Positions 10,541 through 21,930 of a DNA stretch of 64,000 bases are shown piece after piece. The notes under the pieces are model-generated. The model ran no database searches, had not been told where the DNA came from, and worked only from the letters and a program-made list of their open reading frames with translations. The DNA comes from Phocoena phocoena (Eukaryota > Chordata > Mammalia > Artiodactyla > Phocoenidae). Every line of letters starts with the position of its first letter. Position 1 is the first letter of the stretch. The translations under genes were made by a program, and so were the position numbers. The stretch lies in the NCBI RefSeq assembly GCF_963924675.1, contig NC_089228.1, positions 94,394,894-94,458,893 of the forward strand. The letters run 5' to 3'.

Positions 10541-10843
10541 GACGTCTTGGTAGTTCTGCCTAAAAATGGACGTGTTCTTGGCCACTTTAATTGGTTCACC
10601 TCAGGACCTGTAGGACTTAGAGAAGACATCAGCTTTACAAAGGACCAGACCTTCTCAGGACAGGCCTCCATAGCTGGTATTAGCATGCCCCTATTTTATT
10701 AAGTGTGAAATAGAGTTGGGGACACTACTTAGGACTATCATGCAAACTGAATCGGAGAGATTCTGTTACACAAACACCATGGATTTGATCGAGACCGAGT
10801 CTGGAAAACCTGTTTCTTACCCTGAATAGTTAATGCGTCTCAC

Positions 10844-10844
<1 letters not shown>
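10541..10844. other. Unique sequence
   Basis: No repeat or gene was recognised between the LTR and the CA microsatellite. Confidence 0.5.

Positions 10845-10878
<34 letters not shown>
10845..10878. repeat. (AC)n microsatellite, 17 units
   Basis: This is an uninterrupted AC dinucleotide run, followed by an ACTC-type extension to about 10887. It is long enough to be length-variable between individuals. Confidence 0.97.
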
Positions 10879-10882
<4 letters not shown>

Positions 10883-11007
10883 TCACCTCCCTGTCCCGGT
10901 TGATATCAGCCAGGCCCCACCAACCTCACCAGACCCCCATCATTTTTCACACATGGCCTCGCTCCACATTCCTCTCTCCAAACCTGCATGCGTTGTTCCC
11001 TCTTCTT

Positions 11008-11342
11008 TTTTTTTTAAATAAATTTATTTTATTTATTTATTTTTGGCTGCATTGGGTCTTCGTTGCTGCACGTGAGCTTTCTCTAGCTGTGGCGAGCGGG
11101 GGCTCCTCTTTGTTGCGGTGCACAGGTTTCTCACTGCGGTGGCTTCTCTTGTTGCAGAGCATGGGCTCTAGGCGCACTGGCTCAGTAGTTGTGGCTCGTG
11201 GGCTCTAGAGCTCAGGCTCAGTAGTTGTGGCGCATGGGCTTAGTTACTCCGTGGCATGTGGGCTCTTCCCGGACCAGGGCTCGAAGCTGTGTCCCCTGCA
11301 TTGGCAGGCGGATTCTTAACCACTGCGCTACCTAGGAAGCCC
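11008..11342 (-). mobile_element. CHR-type SINE (long class)
   Basis: The T/A-rich tail (TTTATTTATTTAT) is followed by GGCTGCATTGGGTCTTCG and the rest of the long-class body, ending GCGCTACCTAGGAAGCCC. The 15-bp duplication TTGTTCCCTCTTCTT lies at 10993-11007 and 11343-11357. Confidence 0.95.
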
Positions 11343-11357
11343 TTGTTCCCTCTTCTT

Positions 11358-11849
11358 GAAACGCTCTTTGCCTTCTTCATCTGCGGAGTATTGAGGAAGG
11401 AAAAGAAAACAAGTAGTTGTAACAACGTTGTTTGACTTCTCTCCTGGGGGAGACGATGCTCACACAGATACAAACCATTGATGCTGCTAGACCAGGCCCT
11501 TCCCTGTTCCCTCTTCCCTGCCCACCAGTCGTGGATGACGCACTTGGTGCGGGGAGCACGGAGGGTGCATCCCATGCTGTAGACACATGGATGGGTTCTT
11601 AGTCACTGTCTCCAAGCAGAGCTCTTCTCGGGCGTCTCGGGAAAGCTCTTTTGCGTCCAGCTTCTTTAAAGAGCCCAAACCACACAAGCCTCAAATCAAA
11701 TTAAGCACACTTGTCCGGTCACGTGCTATACTTTCAATTAGATGTTGAACTGGGCAAAATTAAACCCTTTCATTCTTCTGAGAGTGTGGATGTCACAGTG
11801 TCCCAGGGAATGCCTTGTCTATCCTTCCCCATGCCATCGTCTCTCTTTT
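11358..11849. other. Unique sequence
   Basis: No repeat or gene was recognised. Open frames on the minus strand of up to 111 codons extend into the SINE and are chance reading frames. Confidence 0.5.
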
Positions 11850-11873
11850 GGTGGTGGTGGTGGGGGGGGGGGG
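11850..11873 (+). repeat. GTG repeat plus 12-G homopolymer
   Basis: Four GTG triplets run directly into twelve consecutive G residues (11862-11873). G-rich tracts like this can form G-quadruplexes and are prone to sequencing error. Confidence 0.95.
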
Positions 11874-11964
11874 ATTGCAGACAGGCCTCTGATGACCTTG
11901 AACTTCAGCATCTTACTTACTCTCCTCTTCCTACACCCTGGGTCTCTGGCTCCTCCCATGAGAC

Positions 11965-12165
11965 AGGGCAGTAGGATGGCTAAAAACTCAGGCTCTCTTT
12001 CAGATCACATGGGTTTAAATCTGATTCCATATTTTTTTAATTGTATGAACCTTATTCTTTCATTTAACCTCAGTTGCTCATCTATAAAATGGGGGTGATG
12101 AGAACCTACTTCCTGTAAGGACCTAGAATAGCGATTGGAATTAAGCACGTGTTCTGTGAGTTCTG
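11965..12165 (+). repeat. MIR SINE
   Basis: A MIR core with CCTCAGTTGCTCATCTATAA, AATGGGGGTGATGAGAACC and a degraded tail (GCGATTGGAATTAAGCACG) is visible. Confidence 0.8.
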
Positions 12166-13000
12166 GGGAGACTTCTAGGTCTCAGATGACTTCGAGGCCT
12201 TTTGAATTTCAGCAAATCATAATCTGGCATGTGTAGGGGTGGCATCCAGAAAGAAGCAGCTTTCAAAGCTTTCTGAGGTCCTGTCAATGCAGTTGCCTTC
12301 CAGCAAAGCAAACCAGGAAAACCTTTTCTCCAATCGGAGTAGACAGCCTCCCCTTGCTCTCCTTTTAGGAGAAGCCCAGGTGCCCCAGGTATAGCAGGAG
12401 TCCTGATTGTGCTTGCCTGGGATTTAGTTGGGTTATTTGCTGACTTGGTCAGTCAGGGATCTTTGGGGAATGTGTTTGCATGAGTGATGTTCTGCATGGT
12501 TTTTTGTGGGGAGGAGAGGGGAGTCGTGTGTTTGTGTGAGTTGTATGAGAGAAGGACAACTGGGGAGAAGCAGGGCATCTGTCCCTCACCCCGACGTGTG
12601 GACTAGTTTGGGGACTTGATGAGGAGAGGACATAGAAGCTGACGGAGCTGTTCCTATGCAAGACTTTATGCTCTGGGCCTGGAAACAGCCAGAAGTTGGG
12701 AAGGAAGATCTTCTGGCCACATTTGCATAGATGCCTGTATTGCAATGACTGCTCAAAGATGACCAGCTTTGGGAGTGTGAGGGGATGGAAGTCACCTGCT
12801 GATGGCCTAGCGTGGTGAGGGTGGGGACGATCCCTCAAGACACTTGGTGAGGCCAAATTTCACAGAGCCTGGGGCAGACAGGCATGTTTGTAAGGGACCC
12901 TCCCAGGGCTATGCAGTGAGCCAGAGGGCATATTGGATAAAAGCCCTGTCAGGTCTGGCATTCCTGTCTAAGCAGTCAGTTTTGGGGTTAGCAAAACCTA
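12166..13000. other. Unique sequence
   Basis: No repeat family was recognised. A 135-codon minus-strand open frame at 12449-12856 shows no domain and is not flanked by convincing splice signals. Confidence 0.55.
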
Positions 13001-13014
13001 ACACGCTGTATTTT

Positions 13015-13438
13015 TTTTTTAATATTTATTTATTTTCTTTGTCTTCTTTTGGCTGCATTGGGTCTTAGTTGCGGCATGCGGGATCTTCGTAGAGGCATGC
13101 AGGATCTTTCCTTGCCGGGCAGGTGCTTCATTGCACCACGTGGACTTCTCTCTAGTTGCGGCATGCAGGCTTCTCTCTAGTTGTGGCGTGCAGGTTTTCT
13201 CTCTCTAGTTGTGGCGTGCGGGTTTCCTCTCGTTGTGGCACGTGGGTTCCAGGGCGCGTGGGCTCTGTAGTTTGTGGCACTTGGGCTCTCTCGTTGAAGC
13301 ACATGAGCTCAGTAGTTGTGACGCACGCGCTTAGTTGCCCCGCAGCATGTGGGATCTTAGTTCCCTGACCAGGGATTGAACCTGCGTCCCCTGCATTGGA
13401 AGGCGAATTCTTTACCACTGGACCACCAGGGAAGTCCC
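13015..13438 (-). mobile_element. CHR-type SINE, extended variant with internal repeats
   Basis: On the minus strand the copy starts at GGACTTCCCTGGTGG and ends in an A-rich tail. Its body, about 420 bp, is longer than other copies because GTTGTGGCGTGC-like units recur about 4 times between 13150 and 13250. The flanks are ACACGCTGTATTTT (13001-13014) and ACATGCTGTATTTT (13439-13452), one mismatch in 14. The mismatch and divergence suggest an older insertion. Confidence 0.9.
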
Positions 13439-13452
13439 ACATGCTGTATTTT

Positions 13453-13999
13453 GAACCTAGGGGCTCTGGAATCCTAGGACACTTGAGTGACATGTATTTC
13501 TGGTGACACAATCTCCCCCACTACCCCACCCACCGCCCCATCCCTCTCATTAGAGACGTGTCCAGGACAGACTGCCTGGTGAGACCGGGAGTTTAGAATA
13601 AGAAGAAAAGAGGAAAAGTGTGCTAGCTGCTTACTCCATTACCCCAAGAATGGGGTTCACAAATGCTTCTTTGTCTGTAATCTGTGACCCTGACCTTCAG
13701 TGTCCATTGCTCTGTTCTTCGCTAATCTTACCTCCTCCTCCCTCTATAATAAGAACAAAGGACGTATCAAGGTAAGGAGGAGGGACCCTCACTGCCATTC
13801 AGGACCAACATTTTACCTGATGGAAAATGAGACACAGAGCTCCTATTTATTTACCTCCGGTGTTTTGGGTTATCTACACGATGGCTTTAAAATGCAGTAG
13901 GTAAAGAAAATATACTAATAAATCCCAAACACTCTGGACCCATGGTTTTGCTATCTTGTGTTCAACCTCCATTCACCAATTTTACTCTTAACTAATGTC
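13453..13999. other. Unique sequence with a C-rich patch
   Basis: A CCCA-rich stretch lies at about 13512-13550. Otherwise no repeat or gene was recognised. Confidence 0.5.
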
Positions 14000-14072
14000 A
14001 AGTCATTCATTTCAGGAAACACCCAGTGAGCACTTGCTGGATGCCGGGAACCGTGCTGAGCTGGGTTTTTTT
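14000..14072 (-). repeat. L2 LINE 3' end
   Basis: TCATTCATTTCAGGAAACAC followed by GAGCACTTGCTGGATGCCGG and CCGTGCTGAGC reads as the reverse complement of the L2 3' terminus. Confidence 0.65.
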
Positions 14073-14304
14073 AAACAAGGAATTTATGTAACTAAGTTGA
14101 GTTTCTCTACCGCTACCTGCCAATGCATTCAGTCCAGCAGAGGCATCAATACACGTGACATGACGAAGAAGGAGATGTTAAGTTTGTAAAACACGGAGGA
14201 AAAAAATAAGCATGTAAAACAAGAAATTTGATGTCCCATGGTAAGTTCATGGGCCCTGAGTACGTGAGAGTTGTGAGCACGCGAGCTGCCCGTGTTCTTT
14301 TTAA

Positions 14305-14475
14305 TCGATGCATAGCGTACAGCTAGTGAACGGTCCAGGTCTTGAGTAGAATGACATGAGTTTTGACAAATGACACAGACAGGTAACCCACACCCCTATC
14401 AAGGAACAGAACACTTCCATCACCCCAGAAAGTTTCCCAGTGACCCTTCTCAGTCAACACTCACCCCGTGTTTAT
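14305..14475 (-). repeat. L1M 3' UTR fragment
   Basis: TGAGTTTTGACAAATGACAC, GGAACAGAACACTTCCATCA and CCCCAGAAAGTTTCCC are in the order found in the reversed 3' UTR of old L1M elements. Confidence 0.7.
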
Positions 14476-14479
14476 TTTT

Positions 14480-15120
14480 AAGATTTCTAAAATATCCTTA
14501 TATTTAAATCAAGGAATTTCCTGGACACTTATGAAGCGACCCTAAGGTTGTGTGTTTTTGTTTGTTTGGTTGTGTTTAGATGGCTTGTTCAGCGCCGACT
14601 TTGGACATTCTGAATTAGAGCTTCAGGTGCTGCCAGACACTTCTTCTCAGGGAGGATGTTCGTAACATTGACCTACTGGGGACTTAGGGGGAAACCATCT
14701 TTCTCCTCGGGTCCATTCAGCAGTAACCCCTCAGCTGGTCTGGATAACTCTATCAGCTCATAAAGGAATAAACACACATGGTCACTGCTGAATTTTGCCC
14801 CTTGGCCAGAATATGAGTAAAATTGAATAGGAGTAAATTGGTGAATGGAGGTTGTTTTCACAGAATATGTGAAAACAGTAAAATCTCAATAGTAGCCAAC
14901 AGCGGCTACCATTGGGGCCAGTTCTCCACAGGGTTCTCACATTTCTACATGTCTTGTAAACAGAGGCATCCACAGATTTTGTTCCAGACCATCCTCTCAA
15001 AGGTATTTGCCTAGCGGACAGCCTCAGAAGACAGAGGTCATGTCTCATTCCAAAGCAAAGTGCAGATGTATCCAGTACAGTAAAGATAATGTCTCCCTCC
15101 AGGGCCAAGAGCAGGTTGTC
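14480..15120. other. Unclassified sequence
   Basis: No repeat or gene was recognised with confidence. Confidence 0.4.
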
Positions 15121-15365
15121 TGCAGCCTACTGGAAAAGATTTGGGTTTCCTAAGTTGGGGTTCCTCTCCTGCAGTGCAGCCCCCCACATGTGTAGGCATC
15201 ACCTGGCCCTCTGCACAGCATCCTGTGGGAACTGGGGCTCAGGGAGCCGGCCAGGAAAATGCTAATCCTCTGGTTGCTGCCTGCTGGAGAAATAAACTCT
15301 GCTTCATTTGACTCAGGGGTCTTGTGTCTTAGCCAGCATCCAGGAAACTGTTGCAGGGCAGGCTA
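15121..15365 (+). repeat. Possible LTR 3' portion, family unknown
   Basis: The block resembles the end of an LTR: a G/C-rich segment, GGAGAAATAAACTCTGC with an AATAAA signal at about 15291, then a short GT-rich downstream stretch. No target duplication or 5' end could be fixed, so this is weak. Confidence 0.3.
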
Positions 15366-15794
15366 CTCGGTGAGCTGGCAGGTAGAGTGACAGCTCAGAC
15401 GCTTTGCTATTCTTGAAGCTATAAGCCCAAACTGAGTCTTTGGCAAGTTCTCTTCTAGTTAAATCATCACCCTAACAGTTGCCTCTAAGAGGGGGTGGCT
15501 CACGGGCTAAGAACATTCACTTTGAGTTCAAGTCTCAGCGCAGGTATGAGTGTTCTTCCTAGAGCAGAAAGAAGCCAAGCACTTGGCTGCAGAGATAAGG
15601 AGGAAGTGGGCTGCGTGGATGGTTAGCTCCAACTAACCCAAGCTCTACTGCCGCTATCTGATTTGCCTCCTGCGATCTTGCTTGCCTTCTGCGAGCTGAT
15701 CAAACCTGACACCGCTCTCACCGTGTTCTCCACACCCTCGTCACTAGGTCTCCTGGGAAAGCAAGAAGTACTGCACCGAGACCATAAGTTGAAT
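15366..15794. other. Unique sequence
   Basis: No repeat, gene or RNA signal was recognised. Confidence 0.45.
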
Positions 15795-16400
15795 TTTTAA
15801 TTTGTACAATTTTTGTAGCTTTATACACTTGTAAGCATAATGCATGATAATTGTAAAAAACTAAGATTCAGAAAAATCACAAAAAGTAATATAGAATGTT
15901 CATAATCACACCCCACGGGAAGCAGTGCTAACATTTTGGTTATATCTTTCCAGATGTTTTTCTATACGTACACATGTTGTATATTTCTGTTTGGTTTGTT
16001 TTCTTCACCTTTTTTTCCCTTTTCTTAAGCAGGACTTTCTTTTTTTCTTTTAACAGTATAGTGTGGATATCTTTCCATCCCAACGGGTAAAAACATGTAA
16101 CATCGTTTTTCATGATTGTATAATATAGATGTATCCTATCCTTATTTATTTAACCAGTGTCTTTTTAGTGCACATGTAGGTTGTCCATTATTTTTCACTA
16201 TCCTAAATAATGCTCTTATGACCTGTCTCTCTGGCTCTGTCCTCTCTCTCTCTCTCTCTCTCTCTTTGCACACGAGTTGGAATATTTCCTTAGGATTAAT
16301 TCCCAGGAATGGCACTACCCAGTCAATTGCATCCAAACTTGTTTTTCTTCAACCCCAATACATTTTTCTTAAAATTACAAGGTTGTGAAGATTTGCCCGG
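15795..16400 (-). repeat. L1ME-type LINE fragment (old)
   Basis: Text such as CACACCCCACGGGAAGCAGTG, split by decay, with TTGGTTATATCTTTCCAGATG, GTTGTCCATTATTTTTCAC and GGATTAATTCCCAGGAATGG follows the reversed 3' part of old L1ME elements. A CT microsatellite has expanded inside it. Confidence 0.65.
16242..16265. repeat. (CT)n microsatellite
   Basis: Twelve CT units in a row lie inside the old L1 fragment. Confidence 0.95.
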
Positions 16401-18690
16401 AGAGAACAAATGGACAGAAGTGCAGGAACCAGTTCATATTAGGTTGCTATAAGGAGAATACATTAGCATCATCTGAATCCACTTCTCTGACCTAACAACG
16501 GGGCGTGGCTGGGCCTTAGAAACAACTAGAATGAGGAGTGCTGATACCACAAGACTCTTACTTCATATCGCTTATTCCTCTTGATTTTGACAATCTAGTT
16601 CTTCTGTGTTTGTAAGTGGAAAACACAGAAACAAAGGGCTCCCAAGTTTTAAATTGTATAGCCTCAATTTCAAAATTCCTGGGGAAGGGCCTCACTGACC
16701 TTGCTTGATTCTAAGCACCCACCACTGGCCCAATCAACCATGGCATGGGCTCTGTCCCATTGCTCTCACACAGCAGATCCCATGGCAACCACAGGGATGA
16801 GGGAGATAGTGTTTTAAAAAAACAAGGTGCTGGGGCAGACAGTTCCTCAGAGTTCTGCTAAATCCTTCACGGACATGTGCAGAACCAAAATGTAGTTGAA
16901 AATCTATTAGGATTTCATTCCCTAACCACCTTTCTCAAATTGGAGATCACTTTTCAAGTGAAAGTTTTGATGGCTTTAAAATGAAAAGTTTTTTAAAGTC
17001 TTGTCTGAAATTACAGCAGAACATGAGATAATATAAAGGGAAAGCATAGTGAACATTGTAATTACATGTATGAAATAACTTGTATAGTTAGTTACACATA
17101 TGAAATTATAGAGATGAATGAAACAGTGAAAAATAATATTGTCTGTTAGTATGATCATGTGAGAATACAGTATTTTTATTTTGACTTTTATGAGTGTTCA
17201 GTATACTTAGCAGTGCTATTAATTATATTGAAGAACACAGGTCATACAAAGAAAGTCTTCTGGTAACATTTTAATAGTATGATTCTACAGCAAAGTATAC
17301 TGAATTGCAAAAACTACAAAATCTATTGTCTTCTATTCCCATGGGTCTGCATCCGTGGGAAGCCAGGGACTACCAGAATGTGTGCATTTTTTGGCCTATC
17401 ACTCTTTTCTTCCTTTTCAAGAACATCACCTGCTAGCCTTCTTCATAAAAATCTCACTTGCAGGAAGCACCCTCCTCTTTGAACACACCTTGTTCATCCA
17501 CCTCCATATCCTTATTTTAGAAAATAATTTATCCTACTTCAGCCATTTAACTGGGTAACCTTTGGCTGGTGCTTGTACTGCCCTAATTCGACTTCATGAA
17601 CTGGACATATCGAGGGTCTTGCCCCTTCCCTCATTATTTGCTACCACCCGTCTCTCCAGATTGCTCAAAATTCACCTCCCCTCATCACCCCAGTGTCATG
17701 GTGCTTCTGCCCTCACCCTTTGAACCTATTCAACATCTGGCATCTCCATTACTCATTAGGAAACTCAAGTGTATTGCTGTGCCTCCAGGGTGATAGTAAA
17801 AACATTTGACAACCTGTACTTATGGTCACTGACTCATCACAGTGGACAGGGCAGTGATGGGCAGAGTCCTGGAGGAACCGGCAGTACAGAGCAGTACTGC
17901 TTCTGTGGCTGATCCCAGAGTGTGGGAGAGACCTGGAGCCCAGAGGAGGAACCAGGAATACTGGAGCAAGGGGAGGAGCTCTCAGGAGACTAGAAGTAAT
18001 TCATAGGGAAGTATTTCAGTAATTTAACAACCAGTGTGACTATAACTCTTTAAACAAACATATATTCTATTGATGTCATTTTCTTATGACTATGTGATCT
18101 TTCTTCCCATTTGGATTGGAAATTCCTTGGGGTCTAAAATTGTGCTTTAAACTTCTTGTTGTCCCATGAGACGCAGCCCACAGTCATCCTTAGAGTAAGA
18201 ATAGTATTTCTGTGCCATGTGATTCAGGAGATGTCAGGTTGGGAAAAAACCCTTGGTGCTCAGAGATGGGTAGTACCCGGCTTAGAAAACTGGAATTTAA
18301 GATGGACCCTTCCCATACCCAATATCAGTAAGAATTAATTTCTTATTCTCTTTGAGATCTGGGTCCTCGTAGGACCCACCACCTAACTGGCTCCTCATTT
18401 CAGAACATCTGGAAGGATGCTTCTTTCATGCAGATTAGGACTTGTGAATACTTTTAAAAAAAGAAGAAAACTCAGGTAGGAAGGTCATTTGTTACTGCCT
18501 AGAAGTTACTATCACACATTGTACTCCCTCTTAACCCACCTGTGGTGGTGGTAGGAGTGTTAGGGAGGAAGGTAGAAAGTACAAACCTGTCCTGCAATAG
18601 TGAGACCAAGAATGCATCCTTCAGATGTGCTGTGGTTGTTGGGAGCAGTTGAAAGAGGATCGTTTGTGCCACCTTCAGGAATGCCCTGGG
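16401..18690. other. Mostly unique, partly AT-rich sequence
   Basis: No gene or confidently assigned repeat was seen in this 2.3 kb. Weak L2-like text occurs near 18100-18170. Open frames of 60-67 codons are within chance expectation. Confidence 0.5.
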
Positions 18691-18694
18691 CATT

Positions 18695-19292
18695 AAGGAG
18701 CTGGCCTGGAAATTTTGCCAGTTTGTAGAATATGATTTTCTCAGTTGCCTCGTCTCTAAAGTAAGAAGCTGGACTGTGTTTCAGTTATCCTGCTGCTGTG
18801 TTACCAACCACCTCAAAAGTCAATGGCTTATACCAACAACATTTATTTGTTCACCGTTCTGCAGTCAACCTGGGATTAGCTGGGTGGTTCTTCTGCTGGT
18901 CTCGCTGGTGTTCACTCATGTGGACGCAATCTTTTGGCAGCTTGGCTGAGGTGGGGCTGTCCAAGATGGCCTTATCACGCGTCTGGTGTTGAGCCAGGGC
19001 TGTCAGCCAGGATGCCTCAGTCTTCTCTCATGTTGTCTTCCCAGCAGGATAGCCTGGGTTTCTAACATGGTGCAGCAGTGTTCTGAAAGGAGAATGCCCC
19101 AATGCATAAGCACTTATCAAACTTTTTCTTGCATTATGTTTGCTGATGTCCCACTGACCAAAGCAGGAGCCATGGCTGAGCCCTGGATCAACATGGGAGG
19201 CAACTCCACAAGGTGTGCATCATGGCGGCTGTGATGTCACAATCCACCACAGACCACATGATCCCTAAGGTCCTTTCAACTCCAACAATCTA
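18695..19292 (+). repeat. MIR-family SINE, interrupted by an LTR
   Basis: The left piece, to 18774 (TTTCTCAGTTGCCTCGTCTC, GTAAGAAGCTGGACT), and the right piece, 19252-19292 (GACCACATGATCCCTAAGG, CCTTTCAACTCCAACAATC), are adjacent parts of one MIR-family element. The LTR between them inserted into it. Confidence 0.6.
18777..19251 (-). mobile_element. Ancient MaLR-type LTR (MLT1 group)
   Basis: The order of CAACAACATTTATTTGTTCA, CTGCAGTCAACCTGGG, GGCAGCTTGGCTGAGG, CCATGGCTGAGCCC and GGAGGCAACTCCACAAGG matches a reversed older MLT1-type LTR. The copy is diverged. No internal region is attached. Confidence 0.65.
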
Positions 19293-19308
19293 TGTGCTCT
19301 CATTTTTT

Positions 19309-19670
19309 TTTTAAATAAATTTATTTATTTTTATTTTTAAAATTTATATTTGGCTGCATTGGGTCTTCGTTGCTGCACGCGGACTTTCTCTAGTTGTGGC
19401 GAGCGGGAGCTACTCTTCATTGCAGTGTGCGGGCTTCTCATTGTGGTGGCTTCTCTTGTTGCGGAGCACGGGCTCTAGGCATGCGGGCTTCAGTAGTTGT
19501 GGCACGTGGGCTCAGTAGTTGCGGCTCGCGGGCTCTAGAGCGCAGGCTCAGTAGTTGTGGTGCACAGGCTTAGTTGCTCTGCGGCATGTGGGATCTTCCT
19601 GGACCAGGGCTCGAACCTGTGTCCCCTCCATTGACAGGCAATTCTTAACCACTGCACCCCAGGGAAGTTC
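19309..19670 (-). mobile_element. CHR-type SINE (long class)
   Basis: The AAATAAATTTATTTATTT tail side is followed by GGCTGCATTGGGTCTTCG and the long-class body, to CCCAGGGAAGTTC. The 16-bp duplication TGTGCTCTCATTTTTT lies at 19293-19308 and 19671-19686 with no mismatch. Confidence 0.96.
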
Positions 19671-19686
19671 TGTGCTCTCATTTTTT

Positions 19687-20352
19687 AATATCAAGTTTAG
19701 AAACACACCCCTGGAACACAAACAGCCTACAAATCCTAGTATCACCAAGAGGACAAAATAGGCATGATATTTCCCCCTGTGACACGCAGCCCTTTCATAT
19801 ATATTGGCACTTTAAAAATCTTATTTATTTATTTATCTATTTGTTTAGCATATTTTTTTCTCTTTTCATTTAGTCATCACTCAGTGCCTATGTATCAATG
19901 TGAAAAGGTTACAGCTCTTTCAGGATTGTAATTCAGTTTGCTATAATTATATTGTAGTATAAATGGCTGAAAAGACTTTGCAAGAGTCAATCACTGATCT
20001 TGATTACTTTTTTTTTTTAATTTCAAATTTTTCACCCCTTAAGATTGCACTATGCATTCATTTCACTTAGAGGGCAGTTGTGCAAAAGTGTGGCAGGAAG
20101 AGGAGTTAAAGAACGAAATTTGAACCTGAGTGTTTAGGAAAGGTTTTCACATCAATCTGACCCAACGTGTATCAACAAAATCATAGAATCTGTATTCTCA
20201 TTCATGATAGCAGACTGAACTCATGCATATACTTGTTCTCCATCACCAAATCTCCTTGAAATGACAAAAAATGTGTTTTAAAAGAGTAAAGCCTTATAAG
20301 CATTGGGAAATAGGAAAAGGTTCATTCAAATAGAAAGTAAATGGGATTAGAT
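19687..20352. other. Unclassified AT-rich sequence
   Basis: TTATTTATTTATCTATT-type simple sequence occurs at about 19823-19848, and the rest is unique. No gene was recognised. Confidence 0.5.
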
Positions 20353-20578
20353 GAGGGTTCCTCAAACTCAGCATTATTAACACTTCGGACTGGATAATTC
20401 TTTGTTATGGGGACTGTCCTATGCATGGTAGGATGTTTATGAGCACCCCTGGCCTTTACCAACTAGTAACTAGAGACACCGCCGCTAACTCATGACAACC
20501 AAGTATCTCCAAACGTTGCCAAATGCCCCTTGAGAGCGGCGGGGGGCAAACTGTCCTGAGCTGAGAGCCATTTGATTA
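20353..20578 (-). mobile_element. hAT-Charlie-type miniature DNA transposon
   Basis: GAGGGTTCCTCAAACTCAGC, GACTGGATAATTCTTTGTTA, GGTAGGATGTTTATGAGCAC, GACAACCAAGTATCTCC and GCCAAATGCCCC are the reverse complement of the element at 5821-6040. Confidence 0.8.
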
Positions 20579-21189
20579 GGTGGACTGGGTGGATTGGAGC
20601 CCAGAGCACATGCAAGAAGAGGGTGCTTCAGAGGTAAGAGCCCTTCAGGAACTTGCCAGTCAACTCCGGCTAGAGCAGGAGTGGGCTGTGCTGGTGACAC
20701 GTGAGGTGAATAGTGAAGAAGCCCTGTCTGCAGAATAGCTGGGGCCGTCCCAGACATCTCCCTCCTGGCCCACAGAGACTGGCTAGCTTCAAGGAATTTG
20801 CTCCCAAACCAAAGCTCCTGCAGCTACTATTTAAATAAATTGGAGGATCTGGGAGGGAGACCATGCAGTTTAGATACTGAGGCTGGAGAGAGAGGCAGAG
20901 ATTCAAATATCTACAACAGTGTGGAAAGGGAAAAACGGAAAGGAGCACAAAGCCATCTCTCTTTGGAGATGATGAAGCCTCTAGGTTTTGTACCAGTTCC
21001 CTATCATGCATATTTCACCAAAGCCCTCCAGTTCAGGGGGAAGGCTCATCGAGGAAGGGAAGGTTAAATAACTGAAGAAGAAATGCAATCCAACTACTGA
21101 TCTTGCTGCATTTATTACTTTGTTCATAACAAGAATGATCAACAGGATTATGAGACATTTGATAAAATCAATACAGGCATGTGCAAAAG
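20579..21189. other. Unique sequence
   Basis: No repeat or gene was recognised. A 113-codon minus-strand frame has no domain. Confidence 0.5.
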
Positions 21190-21930
21190 AGAAAAAGAGA
21201 CACAAAAATCAATACTAATAAAAAGTTTTTCATCTTAATAATAATCAGGTGAATGCAAATTAAAACACAGGAAAATGCAAATTAAAACATCTCATGTTTA
21301 CCTGTTAGAGAGGCCAAGAAATAAATAAATAAATAATAAAAAGAATGATAACACAGTGTTGGTAAAGCTCTGAAGAAATGGACACTCTCACGTACCATCA
21401 GTGAGAGGACAAAACCCTTTAGGAAGTGAATTTGGAAAACCCCATCAAAATTTAAAGTACACAAACTCTTTGACCCAGAAATTCTTCTTCTAGAAACTGT
21501 CCTGCAGACATATTTATCTACACACTCAAAGGTATATGTGCTAGGATGTTCATGGAAGTACTACATGTAATATCAAAAAAATAAGATGAAACTTGAGTGG
21601 CTTTCAATAGAGGAATAACTACGGTGTAATGATTATATAGAATATATATGCAGCCCATTAGTAGGATGAAACAGATCTGAATGTACTGGTAAGGAAAAGA
21701 TGTCACTTAGTAAGTGAAGAGAGTAATGCTCTGAACAGTATGTGTATTATGATGTCATTTATGTACCAAAAAAATCCCTGCATTTTGACATGTGTACATG
21801 AACATATATGTGGTGTATAGAAATGCAGAAGGGGGCTGGCAGGGAGGAGTAACAGGGAGGGTTCATTTTTATAAGGGGCTTAGGACACCTTTGTAAGCTT
21901 AGAAACAACTTACAAAAAAAGGTAAACAAG
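21190..21930 (+). repeat. L1M-class LINE 3' fragment
   Basis: The order CAGGTGAATGCAAATTAAAA, GTTGGTAAAGCTCTGAAGAA, CTCTTTGACCCAGAAATTC, GGATGTTCATGGAAGTACTA and the terminal ATGTACCAAAAAAATCC block follows the end of ORF2 and the 3' UTR of an old L1. The phrase AATGCAAATTAAAACA occurs twice, at about 21252 and 21274, a small local duplication. An AAAT microsatellite lies at about 21319-21336. Confidence 0.75.

Noticed and set aside
10845..10878. CRISPR or other prokaryotic-type arrays
   Set aside because: The only periodic sequences are microsatellites and SINE bodies; no spaced direct-repeat array exists and the DNA is mammalian.
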